64,000 bases of DNA. Origin: a virus. Shown here in pieces: positions 9,039-16,895 of this stretch. Under the pieces are notes generated by a model, which saw only the letters and a program-made list of their open reading frames with translations, did no database searches and was not told the origin of the DNA. The stretch's first letter is position 1. Each line of letters opens with the position of its first letter. Where the stretch lies: the IMG/VR virus record IMGVR_UViG_3300042889_001061, positions 47,145 to 111,144 of that record, one strand, 5' to 3'. The position numbers and the translations under genes were made by a program.

Positions 9039-9881
9039 ATGGCACAACATACACGCTACTGGAGTTGTACACCTTTTGCAGACTGGCTCCGAGGTACTAA
9101 AAAACTCAGTGCTGGCACAGCAGAGGAATGGGATGACTGGACAACAGCCGCACAGATGAAGCACAATTTTCGCTATTGGTTAGCGGAAGAAGCACTTGGA
9201 CATATCCAAGATTTTGTAACATGGCCTATAAGGACTTTATATGATATTAAATACTACATTAACAACCGTTTTGTTACCCGCACTCATAGCCTTACCGCTC
9301 ATCCCCGGGATATTAAGCCTGGCCAGTGGCAAGACGTGGGGAACCGCTTTTTGCCTTGCTTATTCAATGAGCTTGTTGATTTTGTTGAAATAGAATCAGC
9401 ATGGAGTCATATTGCCTGGGGCAGTAAAGAAGATCGTGAGAAATACAATACTCCTTTCTATGCCAGTGGCTGGTGGCGTTGGAGAACTTGGCGTTGCCCA
9501 CAAGCAGGCATAGATCATCTTGACTGGGCAATGACTTTGACAAACGGTGAATGGTGCAAGCCGGAAGATACAGACTATGGCAAGCCCACTGGTCAAGCAG
9601 AACGTGCAAAAGAGATCAAAGAACTTTATACATGGTGGACTACAGTATATCCTAATCGTCTTGATCCACATGATGCCAGTGGGTGGAGTGATTATTGCGA
9701 AGCAAGTCGTATTGCCAACGGCGGCAAGCTAAGTTGGTCGGGCAAGGATAAAACTCCCGAGCTTAAAGAAATGAGCGATAAATCGCACAAGCTTCTGCAG
9801 GAAATAGAGTCAGCCTATGAAGCAGAAGATGAAGCTATGATGATCCGTTTAATTAAAGCAAGAGATAGTCTATGGACATAA
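9039..9881 (+). CDS. Conserved large-phage hypothetical protein (Trp-rich)
   Basis: 280 aa, unusually rich in Trp (about 20). Begins MAQHTRYWSC, with FADWLRG and a run of aromatic motifs (WWRWRTWRCPQAG near residue 150; YTWWTTVYPNR near 200), then a helical charged C terminus. I recall this type from other large phages, with no known function. One base separates it from the upstream gene; the downstream zinc-ribbon gene overlaps its end. Confidence 0.82.
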   Translation: MAQHTRYWSCTPFADWLRGTKKLSAGTAEEWDDWTTAAQMKHNFRYWLAEEALGHIQDFVTWPIRTLYDIKYYINNRFVTRTHSLTAHPRDIKPGQWQDVGNRFLPCLFNELVDFVEIESAWSHIAWGSKEDREKYNTPFYASGWWRWRTWRCPQAGIDHLDWAMTLTNGEWCKPEDTDYGKPTGQAERAKEIKELYTWWTTVYPNRLDPHDASGWSDYCEASRIANGGKLSWSGKDKTPELKEMSDKSHKLLQEIESAYEAEDEAMMIRLIKARDSLWT

Positions 9882-10045
9882 ACCCAAATTATTGTAAGTG
9901 CGGTAATAAAAGGAAATATTCCGATCAATACGATGCCTATTACTGTGATTCCTGCAATAAATGGTTAGAAGCAAAATGTAACCACCCAGAATGCGAATAT
10001 TGTCCTAATCGTCCAGAGAATCCTGTCAACGAAACTATAACCTAA
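9872..10045 (+). CDS. 57-aa zinc-ribbon-like protein
   Basis: Overlaps the end of the previous gene by ten bases. Two cysteine clusters: CKCG (residue 8) paired with CDSC (residue 25), and CNHPECEYC (residues 36-44), enough for one or two zinc sites. Probably a small nucleic-acid or protein-binding zinc protein; function unknown. Confidence 0.75.
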   Translation: MDINPNYCKCGNKRKYSDQYDAYYCDSCNKWLEAKCNHPECEYCPNRPENPVNETIT

Positions 10046-10074
10046 AACGTTAAATATATAAGAAGGAGATAATT

Positions 10075-10377
10075 ATGAAAAAATTATTCATCACTCTGGC
10101 ATTAGCCTGTGTAACATTGCCTGCATTGGCACAACATCATGGATACCGTCATCACAATCACCACTATCGAGGTCCGGGATACGGCAGCTGGGTAGCACCG
10201 CTAATTATTGGCGGTGCTATTAGTTATACATTAACTAGACCTGAGCCTATAATTATACAGCAACCAGTATATATCGAACAGCAACCAATACCATTAAATC
10301 AAAATTGTGGTCCGTGGAAAGAAGTCTGGACTTCTGATGGCAAAATTTATAGAGAAAGAACTTGTACTAGTCAATAA
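10075..10377 (+). CDS. Secreted His-rich small protein
   Basis: 100 aa behind a strong AAGGAG site. A signal peptide (MKKLFITLALACVTLPALAQ, cleavage after ALA) is followed by a His/Tyr/Gly-rich stretch (HHGYRHHNHHYRG), a hydrophobic glycine segment, and a C-terminal part with two Cys (NCGPWKEVW...RTC). Likely exported to the host periplasm; the His stretch could bind metal. A terminator follows. Confidence 0.82.
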   Translation: MKKLFITLALACVTLPALAQHHGYRHHNHHYRGPGYGSWVAPLIIGGAISYTLTRPEPIIIQQPVYIEQQPIPLNQNCGPWKEVWTSDGKIYRERTCTSQ

Positions 10378-10410
10378 CTAATACTGACGCCGACCTAAAC
10401 TATTCGTATT

Positions 10411-10457
10411 AAACATTTATACGGTACTACTTTTAAGTACTAGTGTAAATGTTTTTA
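10411..10457 (+). terminator. Rho-independent terminator
   Basis: Stem AAACATTTA (10411-10419) with TAAATGTTT (10446-10454), inner stem GTACT/AGTAC, then a T run. It closes the unit of the secreted His-rich protein and lies just before the tRNA. Confidence 0.75.
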
Positions 10458-10459
10458 GT

Positions 10460-10546
10460 GGATAGTTGGTCGAGAGGCTTATGACACCAATCTCCGAAGT
10501 TGGCAAAGACGCGAGTCTTTCAGGGGTTCAAATCCCCTACTATCCT
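10460..10546 (+). tRNA. Class II tRNA-like gene, apparent anticodon CCG (identity uncertain)
   Basis: Acceptor GGATAGT/ACTATCC, D stem GTC/GAC, anticodon stem CCAAT/GTTGG around loop CTCCGAA (CCG at positions 34-36), long variable arm AAAGAC-GCGA-GTCTTT, T arm AGGGG-TTCAAAT-CCCCT. The body is serine-like, but CCG is an arginine anticodon, the discriminator is T and no CCA is encoded. It may be a tRNA-Ser relative with a changed anticodon or a decaying gene. Confidence 0.8.
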
Positions 10547-10559
10547 CTAAGAACATTTT

Positions 10560-10805
10560 ATGAAAACAATTATTTTATTAACAACAATCTTACTATCGGG
10601 GTGTAGTTCACTGAACACAGTATTGTATAACAGTGCCAATGCTTGTTTAGAAGCACAGAAATCAATTAGTAAAGATTCTGCGATGACAGAAATTGCAAGA
10701 TTAAATGCAATACAAGAAATAGCAAAAACTGCCAACGATGAAACTAAAAGGACATTGTCGTCTTTAATAAATAATAAACGACAAACTGATATTATATGTA
10801 AATAA
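10560..10805 (+). CDS. Small lipoprotein
   Basis: 81 aa. N-terminal MKTIILLTTILLSGCSS has a clear lipobox (LSGC, Cys at residue 15), so it is probably a lipid-anchored envelope protein. The mature part is helical (AMTEIARLNAIQEIAKTAND) and ends with a second Cys. It lies between the class II tRNA and the tmRNA. Could act in lysis control or superinfection exclusion; nothing specific supports either. Confidence 0.82.
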   Translation: MKTIILLTTILLSGCSSLNTVLYNSANACLEAQKSISKDSAMTEIARLNAIQEIAKTANDETKRTLSSLINNKRQTDIICK

Positions 10806-11232
10806 AAGTTAAGACTGTATGAAGTAGACAGAAAAGGATTCAAGACGCGGGGGCAGTGCCCGCCAGGTCCACCAAAAGTATTGTGAACAGAAACAAGTAA
10901 TGAACCCGAGCTGTGTACAGGCAGAGGTGTAGTGAACGAAAGTAAGTGGCACAGGCTAGTACAACGGAAGAGGTGTTAAACCCGTAGATTAAGTTCCTAC
11001 GCTCTCGCTCAACCGATGCCAGTAGATCGTACCTACTATACTTTTGATGGGCCTGACACAGGATCGATTGGGTCACAAGTATTGAAATGGACAGTCCGGC
11101 AATGTAGAAGCCGTTAGGATTGGGGATTTCCCGGTCGAAGAAGCAAAACAAAGTAACCGCAAACGACTCACAGTTCGCATTAGCTGCCTAAACTCAGCTT
11201 AGGGTAAGACATACCTCGTAACAGAAAATCAG
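10806..11232 (+). ncRNA. ssrA: Circularly permuted two-piece tmRNA
   Basis: tmRNA rescues stalled ribosomes and tags the nascent peptide for ClpXP. Seen: an acceptor piece first, with T-arm GCGGG/CCCGC (10847-10863) around a non-standard GGCAGTG loop, acceptor strand CAGGTCC (10864-10870), A73 and encoded CCA (10872-10874); then an intervening segment; then the 5' acceptor strand GGGCCTG (11049-11055) that pairs with CAGGTCC and keeps the G3-U70 alanine identity pair; then GACACAGGATCGATTGGG, matching the conserved tmRNA 5' domain; then the tag frame at 11159-11191. The order acceptor-before-coding is the permuted arrangement known from alphaproteobacteria, some cyanobacteria and a betaproteobacterial lineage. 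Exact mature ends are not determinable here. Confidence 0.93.
11159..11191 (+). other. tmRNA tag reading frame ANDSQFALAA-stop
   Basis: GCA AAC GAC then six codons to GCT GCC TAA encode ANDSQFALAA, a typical proteobacterial degradation tag ending in ALAA, which ClpXP recognises. It is preceded by AGTAACC, in the usual place just upstream of the resume codon. Confidence 0.95.
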
Positions 11233-11258
11233 AAACCCGCTTCGGCGGGTTTTCTTTT
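11233..11258 (+). terminator. Terminator of the tmRNA gene
   Basis: AAACCCGC-TTCG-GCGGGTTT hairpin (11233-11252) followed by TCTTTTCT. Confidence 0.92.
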
Positions 11259-11309
11259 CTAATTAATTATAAAAATTTTAAAGAGTTCTTCGCTGAGATA
11301 GATGTATTA

Positions 11310-12194
11310 TCAGTTCGGGGAATCGTTGATTATCTCACTACTGCAATAGTATTTGCCACCGGTGGTCAGCAAATCGCTGATTAACTGATCCAAAGGTACA
11401 CTAATGAAATCTTTTCTGTAAGTATGTCTTGGACCTTGTATTACATAGTCTATATTTTCTGCACCAGACATTTTTGGAAAATATATTAAATCTTTACCCC
11501 AATATTTTCCATAATACATGCCTTTAATAAAGGAGTCCCACCAACTGATATTACGTACTCCTTGTTTTGTGTATAGTCCATGAGCATTAATAAATGCTGT
11601 CATTATATCGTCTTTAACTGTACTTACAACAACTTCGCTGGTTTTATCAAATAATATATATTCAGCGGTTCTGCCTAAAGTGTCTCCTGCACGTTTTCGT
11701 GACATTTCAAAAGTATGATAACCTTCATAAAAATGTGCAATACCTTTAACAAAGGTTATAAAAGGGCCGTCTCCGCCCTGCAAAAAGTTTACATCAGGTA
11801 ATTGGCCGAGAAACTTACTATGAATTATTTGAAATGGCGGAATATTTAAATTTTTACTGATGTCAAGTATTTCTTCTTTACAGGCCATGGGATCAATGTC
11901 AATGATATGTGATTTAAACTGCCAAGCACGTTCCAATTTTTTTAAATTATTAAACTCAATATCATTATAACCTGGCATATAAAGAAATGCAGTTTCAATT
12001 TTAATACCTTGATCCATAAAACTTCTCAACGCGGCTTGACTATCAACACCAGAACTAATACCTAATATAAGTTTGTCCCCCAGGGCAATTATATCTCTAG
12101 CTCGACGATTATACTCTTCTCGAAGATTGCCCACTTCCCACTGACATTGGTCGTATTCGATGTAAAATCCTTGGCTATCTGTGTTGAATTGCAT
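11310..12194 (-). CDS. PP-loop ATPase (N-type ATP pyrophosphatase fold)
   Basis: 294 aa. The PP-loop ISSGVDSQAALR lies near residue 45 (SGxDS signature), with a second strand motif TAFLYMPGYNDIE. The fold adenylates a substrate and releases PPi, as in QueC, TilS, asparagine synthetase and PAPS reductase. The family member is not recognised; there are no zinc cysteines as in QueC. It is divergent from a second PP-loop gene 36 bp away, so the two probably form a functional pair. Confidence 0.83.
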   Translation of the reverse strand: MQFNTDSQGFYIEYDQCQWEVGNLREEYNRRARDIIALGDKLILGISSGVDSQAALRSFMDQGIKIETAFLYMPGYNDIEFNNLKKLERAWQFKSHIIDIDPMACKEEILDISKNLNIPPFQIIHSKFLGQLPDVNFLQGGDGPFITFVKGIAHFYEGYHTFEMSRKRAGDTLGRTAEYILFDKTSEVVVSTVKDDIMTAFINAHGLYTKQGVRNISWWDSFIKGMYYGKYWGKDLIYFPKMSGAENIDYVIQGPRHTYRKDFISVPLDQLISDLLTTGGKYYCSSEIINDSPN

Positions 12195-12230
12195 ATTGTA
12201 TATTGCCTTAATAAATACATATTTATTACT

Positions 12231-13385
12231 ATGACAAACAAAAAATTAGGGTATTATACATGTGCCGGTCTGGAATTTGAATCTAAAATTCAAGCATGTC
12301 TACATGCAGTCGCCACAGGTAGGGAAGTTCAATGGCATTTTAACGATGAGATTTTTTCAAAACACAATTGGAGTGTAGAGCCGGAATTAAGTCTTGATGC
12401 ATTGTATAATTTAAGAAGTAAGCAGATTAGAGAAAAATACGACTATGTTGTATTAAGTTACAGCGGTGGCGCAGACAGTCATAATATCTTAATGAGCTTT
12501 ATCCGCCAGGGTCTACACATAGACGAAATTGTTGTAAACAACATGGAAAAAGCCAACCGGCAATTCACGGATCTCAATGTAAACAATACAGATCCAACTA
12601 ATACTCCCGCCGAGTTTAGATTACAGGCTGTACCTAGATTAAAGGAAATCGCAGTACTAATTCCTAGAACAAAAATCACAGTCTGTGATCTCAGTGAACA
12701 CTTGTTTGACTACATGAATTCGGCCAAAGATGCCAGTTGGGTATTAGGCCGCAAGGAAGGCCTTAACGCTGCCAATGCCACTAGATATAATTATTTGGCC
12801 ATGACTGAAATTAGAAAACAGTTTGATAAAAACAAGTCCATGGTCATTGTTGTGGGCGTGGACAAACCACGTTGTTTTATACGCAATGGTGATTTTTATA
12901 TTAGATTTGCAGATCGTGCTGCCAACATTGTTCCAATCCCCGATCACTTGAACGAGTACACAAACAGCACGGTAGAACTATACTATTGGAGTCCGGACAG
13001 TATAGATATTTTAACTAAACAAGCACATGTTGTTCGTCGCTGGTTAAAATTTAAACCTGAAATGCAAAAATTGTTTGACAGTGATGTAATGGCAGATCCC
13101 AAAATATTTAGAATTTACCACGAGCAACTTCTTAAAAATATTGTATATACGACATGGAATGAAAATTGGTTTCAAACAGATAAAGCAGTCAAAGACTGGA
13201 CCAGTGAATTTGATCAATGGTTTGAAGATGGATACAGTGATACAAGAGCATATGGTATTTGGCTGGAAGGCGTTAACTTCGTCAAGGACAAGCTACACAC
13301 ATTTGCCAATCATCGCAATGGCGATCTCGATGGCTTAAAGCTGTTTGGAAAAAACTATAAAATAGGATCTTTTGCAGATCGTTGA
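12231..13385 (+). CDS. PP-loop ATPase, divergent partner
   Basis: 384 aa from the ATG at 12231. The PP-loop VLSYSGGADSHNILM is near residue 65, after an N-terminal strand region (YYTCAGLEFESKIQACLHA). The C-terminal half is Trp- and charge-rich. Same ATP-pyrophosphatase superfamily as the opposite-strand gene, with a longer C terminus; the two share little obvious identity outside the loop. It ends two bases before the convergent Bug-type gene. Confidence 0.83.
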   Translation: MTNKKLGYYTCAGLEFESKIQACLHAVATGREVQWHFNDEIFSKHNWSVEPELSLDALYNLRSKQIREKYDYVVLSYSGGADSHNILMSFIRQGLHIDEIVVNNMEKANRQFTDLNVNNTDPTNTPAEFRLQAVPRLKEIAVLIPRTKITVCDLSEHLFDYMNSAKDASWVLGRKEGLNAANATRYNYLAMTEIRKQFDKNKSMVIVVGVDKPRCFIRNGDFYIRFADRAANIVPIPDHLNEYTNSTVELYYWSPDSIDILTKQAHVVRRWLKFKPEMQKLFDSDVMADPKIFRIYHEQLLKNIVYTTWNENWFQTDKAVKDWTSEFDQWFEDGYSDTRAYGIWLEGVNFVKDKLHTFANHRNGDLDGLKLFGKNYKIGSFADR

Positions 13386-13387
13386 TT

Positions 13388-14293
13388 TTATTGTTTAATT
13401 TCTAGTTTATTGTTTTGTATAAATTTAGTCAACGCTCGATTTGATTTTAATACAGAATTTATCATCCAGGGCTCTGTTGAGCCTATGGGCAATAAACCTG
13501 CAACAAACGTAGTATCTTTAAATTCCTTGCTGGATAATATCTTCGAAACATCTGCGATAATTTTATTCTTATTGTCAGTTTCCATAGATTTAGAAACTAC
13601 TAATGCTACATAACTTTGATATGGAAATGGTTCTTTAAAGTATTGTTCCCATGTAAGAATTTTATCTCCCATGTCATGACTGGCAAATAACACAGTGATT
13701 CGTGGATCAGTGATTATTACTTTGATGCCTGCATAGTTGCCAAACGTACAATCTACATTTCCAGCCAGTACGTCCAATGCACCTTTGTTGCCGCCTGCAG
13801 GATAAGGTATTGCCAAATGCTTGCCTTTGGCATGAACAAACAAAGATTCGGATGCAATATGTTCGGAGCTGCCATAACCGTTAATGGCAAAACTCAATGA
13901 TTTTGTTGTTGATAAAAAGTCGTCAAACGTTTTGATTCCTAGTTTTGAATTACATATTAATAAATTTGGAAGAACAGCAACGACTGCTAATATTTCCAAG
14001 TCTGTGTCTGGATTGTATTCCAAATCTTTAAACATCATTGGATTGGTTACATATATTTGTGGTACAGTGGCCATTAAAACACTGTTGCCTTGTAAGACAT
14101 GTTTGACTGCGATTCTGCCGGCACCACCAGGACGATTTTGCACAATATAGCCAGCAGACGCTGGTAAGTTTTTTGTGATCAATCTGGCAATTCTATCGCT
14201 GGGTCCACCCGGAGCATGATGAACAGTGAATTCTACAGCATGAGCCGAAATGCATATACACATTCCCAAAAGTATTTTTTTAAGTTTATTCAT
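13388..14293 (-). CDS. Bug-type (TctC family) periplasmic solute-binding protein
   Basis: 301 aa with a signal peptide (MNKLKKILLGMCICISAHA). Family motifs: HHAPGGPSDRIARLI near residue 27, VQNRPGGAGRIAV near residue 52, PYPAGGNKGALDVLAGNVD near residue 165. Bug proteins capture carboxylates and aromatic acids for tripartite tricarboxylate transporters and are greatly expanded in Burkholderiales. No TctA/TctB genes are nearby, so it would have to work with a host transporter, act as a decoy or have another job. Very unusual cargo for a phage; likely acquired from the host. Confidence 0.9.
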   Translation of the reverse strand: MNKLKKILLGMCICISAHAVEFTVHHAPGGPSDRIARLITKNLPASAGYIVQNRPGGAGRIAVKHVLQGNSVLMATVPQIYVTNPMMFKDLEYNPDTDLEILAVVAVLPNLLICNSKLGIKTFDDFLSTTKSLSFAINGYGSSEHIASESLFVHAKGKHLAIPYPAGGNKGALDVLAGNVDCTFGNYAGIKVIITDPRITVLFASHDMGDKILTWEQYFKEPFPYQSYVALVVSKSMETDNKNKIIADVSKILSSKEFKDTTFVAGLLPIGSTEPWMINSVLKSNRALTKFIQNNKLEIKQ

Positions 14294-14413
14294 AGAATAA
14301 TATTTAGTTCTTGCTTATTGTTATTTTGGCTATGCACTCTTAAAGTGCTGGTGAAATTGTAATCTAAGATTAACTAACTTGTAATCTAACTCACTAGACA
14401 AAAAAATTGAAAT

Positions 14414-14459
14414 TAGTTATACTTACTATAACTATAAGATACACTGAAGTACTAGTACT
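14414..14459. promoter_or_regulatory. Two dyad repeats, candidate operators
   Basis: TAGTTATA-5 bp-TATAACTA (14414-14434) and the perfect palindrome AGTACTAGTACT (14448-14459) lie in the 241-bp gap upstream of the LuxR-type regulator. Dyads of this size are typical of dimeric regulators; autoregulation is a guess. Confidence 0.45.
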
Positions 14460-14534
14460 ACAGAGTATTAGTATTAAGAAGTATAGACTACATTAAGTAT
14501 TAACATAGCAGACCTAACAACGAAAAAACTTTAT

Positions 14535-15659
14535 ATGAAAACAGCAGACAATGTAAAAAAGACAATTTTATTTTATCAGCCAGATAGATATACTCGGCAT
14601 GCAGATAGCATCGTGGCAGATGCATATCTCGAAGAACACATTCTTTGTAATTTTTTAATTGCACTTACCTGGGATGATTTTGTCAGTAAATTAAACTTAA
14701 ACCCTGACTTAGTGGGTTTTCACTGTGATTTATTTGACAACGAAGAATTAAGTATTCATCAATTAATAAAAGCAATAGAAATAACTCTCAAGCTAAAAAA
14801 TAACCAAGCAGATATTTTTGTAAAAGTTAATAAAAAAACTTGTCGAGAAACTATTGATATGTTGAGAAACACAAACATCATAGGTCTGCAATTTGATCGG
14901 GGAGACTTTGGTTTAGAATATGCCACAGAATCCTTTCGAAAATTACTAACAGATAGACATCATTGGCCTGAAGAAGTTATTGCTACATCGTTAGAACATC
15001 AAGAAAATAAACGACCTTTGCACGTTTATTTTAGAGATGATATGGAGGTATATTATGACCCAGTAAGATTTGTAGAAGTAACAAAAGATATTAATGCTAG
15101 ATTTCTAATGTGTAAAAGTTTGAATGAGTTAAGTATAGCATTATCCGAGCGTCCTAAGAATCTTGTATTTCATATAGACATGGTTAGACGGCATGGCGGA
15201 ACAATATCAGAGTTTATGATGATGTTAGAAACTATGACGAAATACACTAATACAAAAATTAAACCTAACATCGGTGTTGGTATAGAAGCAGATACACATT
15301 TATCGACAATTAAAGAATTACAAAAACACAGAATACTGGCAATAGTACCAAGTGCAAAAACATTTGGCACAACTAGTACTCGCAGTGCCATAGAAGTAAT
15401 GCTGAATAATGAATCGCATTGGCCCAAAGACATTATCAGTACTCTTCCTGGCAATGAAAACAAAGTAAAAAATAAAAATAATAATGCCCTAACAATTAGA
15501 CAACAAGAAGTATTTGATCTAATTGCTAAACGAGGTCTAAGCAACAAGCAAATCGCCAGAGTGCTAAATATATCTGAGAGCACAGTTAAGATTCATGTCA
15601 GCGCAGTCATGAAGAACCTTTGTGTTAGAAATAGAACACAATTGGCCTTAACGAAATAA
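14535..15659 (+). CDS. LuxR-type regulator with two receiver-like domains
   Basis: 374 aa. Residues about 10-155 and 160-308 are two copies of the same alpha/beta domain: each has a strand ending in Asp (VGFHCDLF; VFHIDMV), a helix, a second strand, and finishes in HWPEEVI / HWPKDII. The layout resembles response-regulator receiver domains. Residues 316-374 are a clear LuxR/GerE helix-turn-helix (LTIRQQEVFDLIA, LSNKQIARVLNISESTVKIH). It precedes the surface-protein cluster and may control it. No cognate kinase is visible. Confidence 0.88.
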   Translation: MKTADNVKKTILFYQPDRYTRHADSIVADAYLEEHILCNFLIALTWDDFVSKLNLNPDLVGFHCDLFDNEELSIHQLIKAIEITLKLKNNQADIFVKVNKKTCRETIDMLRNTNIIGLQFDRGDFGLEYATESFRKLLTDRHHWPEEVIATSLEHQENKRPLHVYFRDDMEVYYDPVRFVEVTKDINARFLMCKSLNELSIALSERPKNLVFHIDMVRRHGGTISEFMMMLETMTKYTNTKIKPNIGVGIEADTHLSTIKELQKHRILAIVPSAKTFGTTSTRSAIEVMLNNESHWPKDIISTLPGNENKVKNKNNNALTIRQQEVFDLIAKRGLSNKQIARVLNISESTVKIHVSAVMKNLCVRNRTQLALTK

Positions 15660-15714
15660 TTAACAGCGTATATATCCGTATCCAAAACATCTTCTAATAC
15701 TGAAGCCAATCTAA

Positions 15715-15739
15715 TACTAAGTCATAGCACAACTTAGTA
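15715..15739 (+). promoter_or_regulatory. Inverted repeat upstream of surface cluster
   Basis: TACTAAGT-9 bp-ACTTAGTA (15715-15739) followed by a T-rich run; either the terminator of the regulator gene or an operator. A further hairpin ACTAGG/CCTAGT lies in the leader at about 15800-15823, before the next ATG. The 188-bp gap holds no other gene. Confidence 0.5.
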
Positions 15740-15847
15740 TATTTCCTTTTAAGTAATTTAGTAGCAAGCTAGAAATAGATTTTTAGTTTGCACAAACACT
15801 AGGGCGTAATAACAGTCCTAGTATTATTTACTTTAAGGAAAAATAAT

Positions 15848-16402
15848 ATGGCTGACATGTTAACAACAGATCCCTTCTTCGCACTTACAAATCAAGTAGC
15901 TGGCGTAAGAGAGAAAGTTTCCGATAGCATTTTCGAAAACTACAAACTACAAGTTGCTCAAACCAACGACATCAACAACCGTGCTATGCAAGTTGCATTA
16001 CACGATGCTACTGAACTATCTACTATCAAGCAAGAAATTGCTAATGGCACGCTTCAGACTATGTTGGCTGCTAGTCGTACAGACGCACAGATCGGTGCCA
16101 CAAGTGCTGCTCAACAACGTTTGATCATGGAACAAGCAGAAGCTACACGTCGTTTAATCGTCGACTTGAACACACAAAACTTGAACACAGCGTTGATCAA
16201 CACAAACACAGCATTGACTGGTTTGGGTGTATCATACGGTGGTTTAGGTCTTGCATATGGTGGCGCAGTGAGTGCTTACCAAAGTGCTAACTCTACATCA
16301 GCAATCAATGCATTGAACAGCGCAATCGCTAGTCAAGGTATGGTTACTGTAGGTGCTGGCGCAGTAGGCGGTACACAAACTGCTACACCAACAAGCGTTT
16401 AA
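15848..16402 (+). CDS. Surface-cluster protein with Gly/Ala-rich tail
   Basis: 184 aa after AAGGAAAAATAAT. Residues 1-110 form a long, Gln/Ala/Asn-rich helix without heptad breaks (ISTIKQEIANG, AQIGATSAAQQRLIMEQAEATRRL). The C-terminal 70 residues are Gly/Ser/Ala-rich and end in VGAGAVGGTQTATPTSV, a tail shared with the protein at 16674. GC and codon choice are higher than in neighbours, as in highly expressed virion genes. Probably an abundant structural or decoration protein. Confidence 0.8.
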   Translation: MADMLTTDPFFALTNQVAGVREKVSDSIFENYKLQVAQTNDINNRAMQVALHDATELSTIKQEIANGTLQTMLAASRTDAQIGATSAAQQRLIMEQAEATRRLIVDLNTQNLNTALINTNTALTGLGVSYGGLGLAYGGAVSAYQSANSTSAINALNSAIASQGMVTVGAGAVGGTQTATPTSV

Positions 16403-16421
16403 TCGCTAAAGGAGGCCTACT

Positions 16422-16607
16422 ATGTATCCATACTTAGGCGGATATGGTAGAGGCTTGGGGGGATTCCCTCGAGGCTATCTAGGAGCTGGCATAGGATATC
16501 CCTATCAAGGCTTCTGGGGCTACCCAGGTTGTGGTTGGGGCTACCCAGGTTATGGCATTGGCTGCTACGGCGGTTATGGCTATGGTTATGGCGGCGGCTT
16601 ACTATAA
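16422..16607 (+). CDS. Gly/Tyr-rich low-complexity protein
   Basis: 61 aa behind a strong AAAGGAGG site. Almost wholly Gly, Tyr, Pro and aromatic residues (GYGYGYGG, WGYPGCGWGYPGYG). Such sequences are typical of sticky, phase-separating or adhesive proteins. Followed by a terminator. No known family. Confidence 0.75.
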   Translation: MYPYLGGYGRGLGGFPRGYLGAGIGYPYQGFWGYPGCGWGYPGYGIGCYGGYGYGYGGGLL

Positions 16608-16623
16608 TCTAAAATAGTAAAGT

Positions 16624-16657
16624 AAGTAGGTTGGCTCATAAGGCTGACCTACTTTTT
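16624..16657 (+). terminator. Terminator between Gly/Tyr-rich genes
   Basis: AAGTAGGT (16624-16631) pairs with ACCTACTT (16647-16654), followed by T residues. Confidence 0.75.
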
Positions 16658-16673
16658 AATAAAGGAGATTGTT

Positions 16674-16883
16674 ATGTACGGTTATTTGTACCCATTTTAT
16701 AGAAGTCCATATATTGGAGGTTACGGAGGTTACGGCTATGGCTATCCATACAACTATGGTGGCTATTACAACAATAATGTTAGTAATGTTATAGGTAGCG
16801 CAGTTGCTAACCAATCAATGAATACTATTGGCGCCGGAGCCATAGGTGGCATTCAAGTTGCTACACCTACTGTAATTTGGTAA
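16674..16883 (+). CDS. Gly/Tyr-rich protein with shared C-terminal tail
   Basis: 69 aa after AAAGGAG. N-terminal 33 residues are Tyr/Gly-rich (GGYGGYGYGYPYNYGGYY); the C-terminal 25 residues (NQSMNTIGAGAIGGIQVATPT) match the tail of the protein at 15848 (SQGMVTVGAGAVGGTQTATPT). So the tail is a reusable module joined to different bodies. Confidence 0.78.
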   Translation: MYGYLYPFYRSPYIGGYGGYGYGYPYNYGGYYNNNVSNVIGSAVANQSMNTIGAGAIGGIQVATPTVIW

Positions 16884-16895
16884 AAGGAATTTAAG

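Noticed and set aside
15170-15583. 137-codon open frame on the minus strand
   Set aside because: Lies wholly inside the LuxR-type regulator gene, which has a clear domain structure; the antisense protein is low-complexity and has no start signal.
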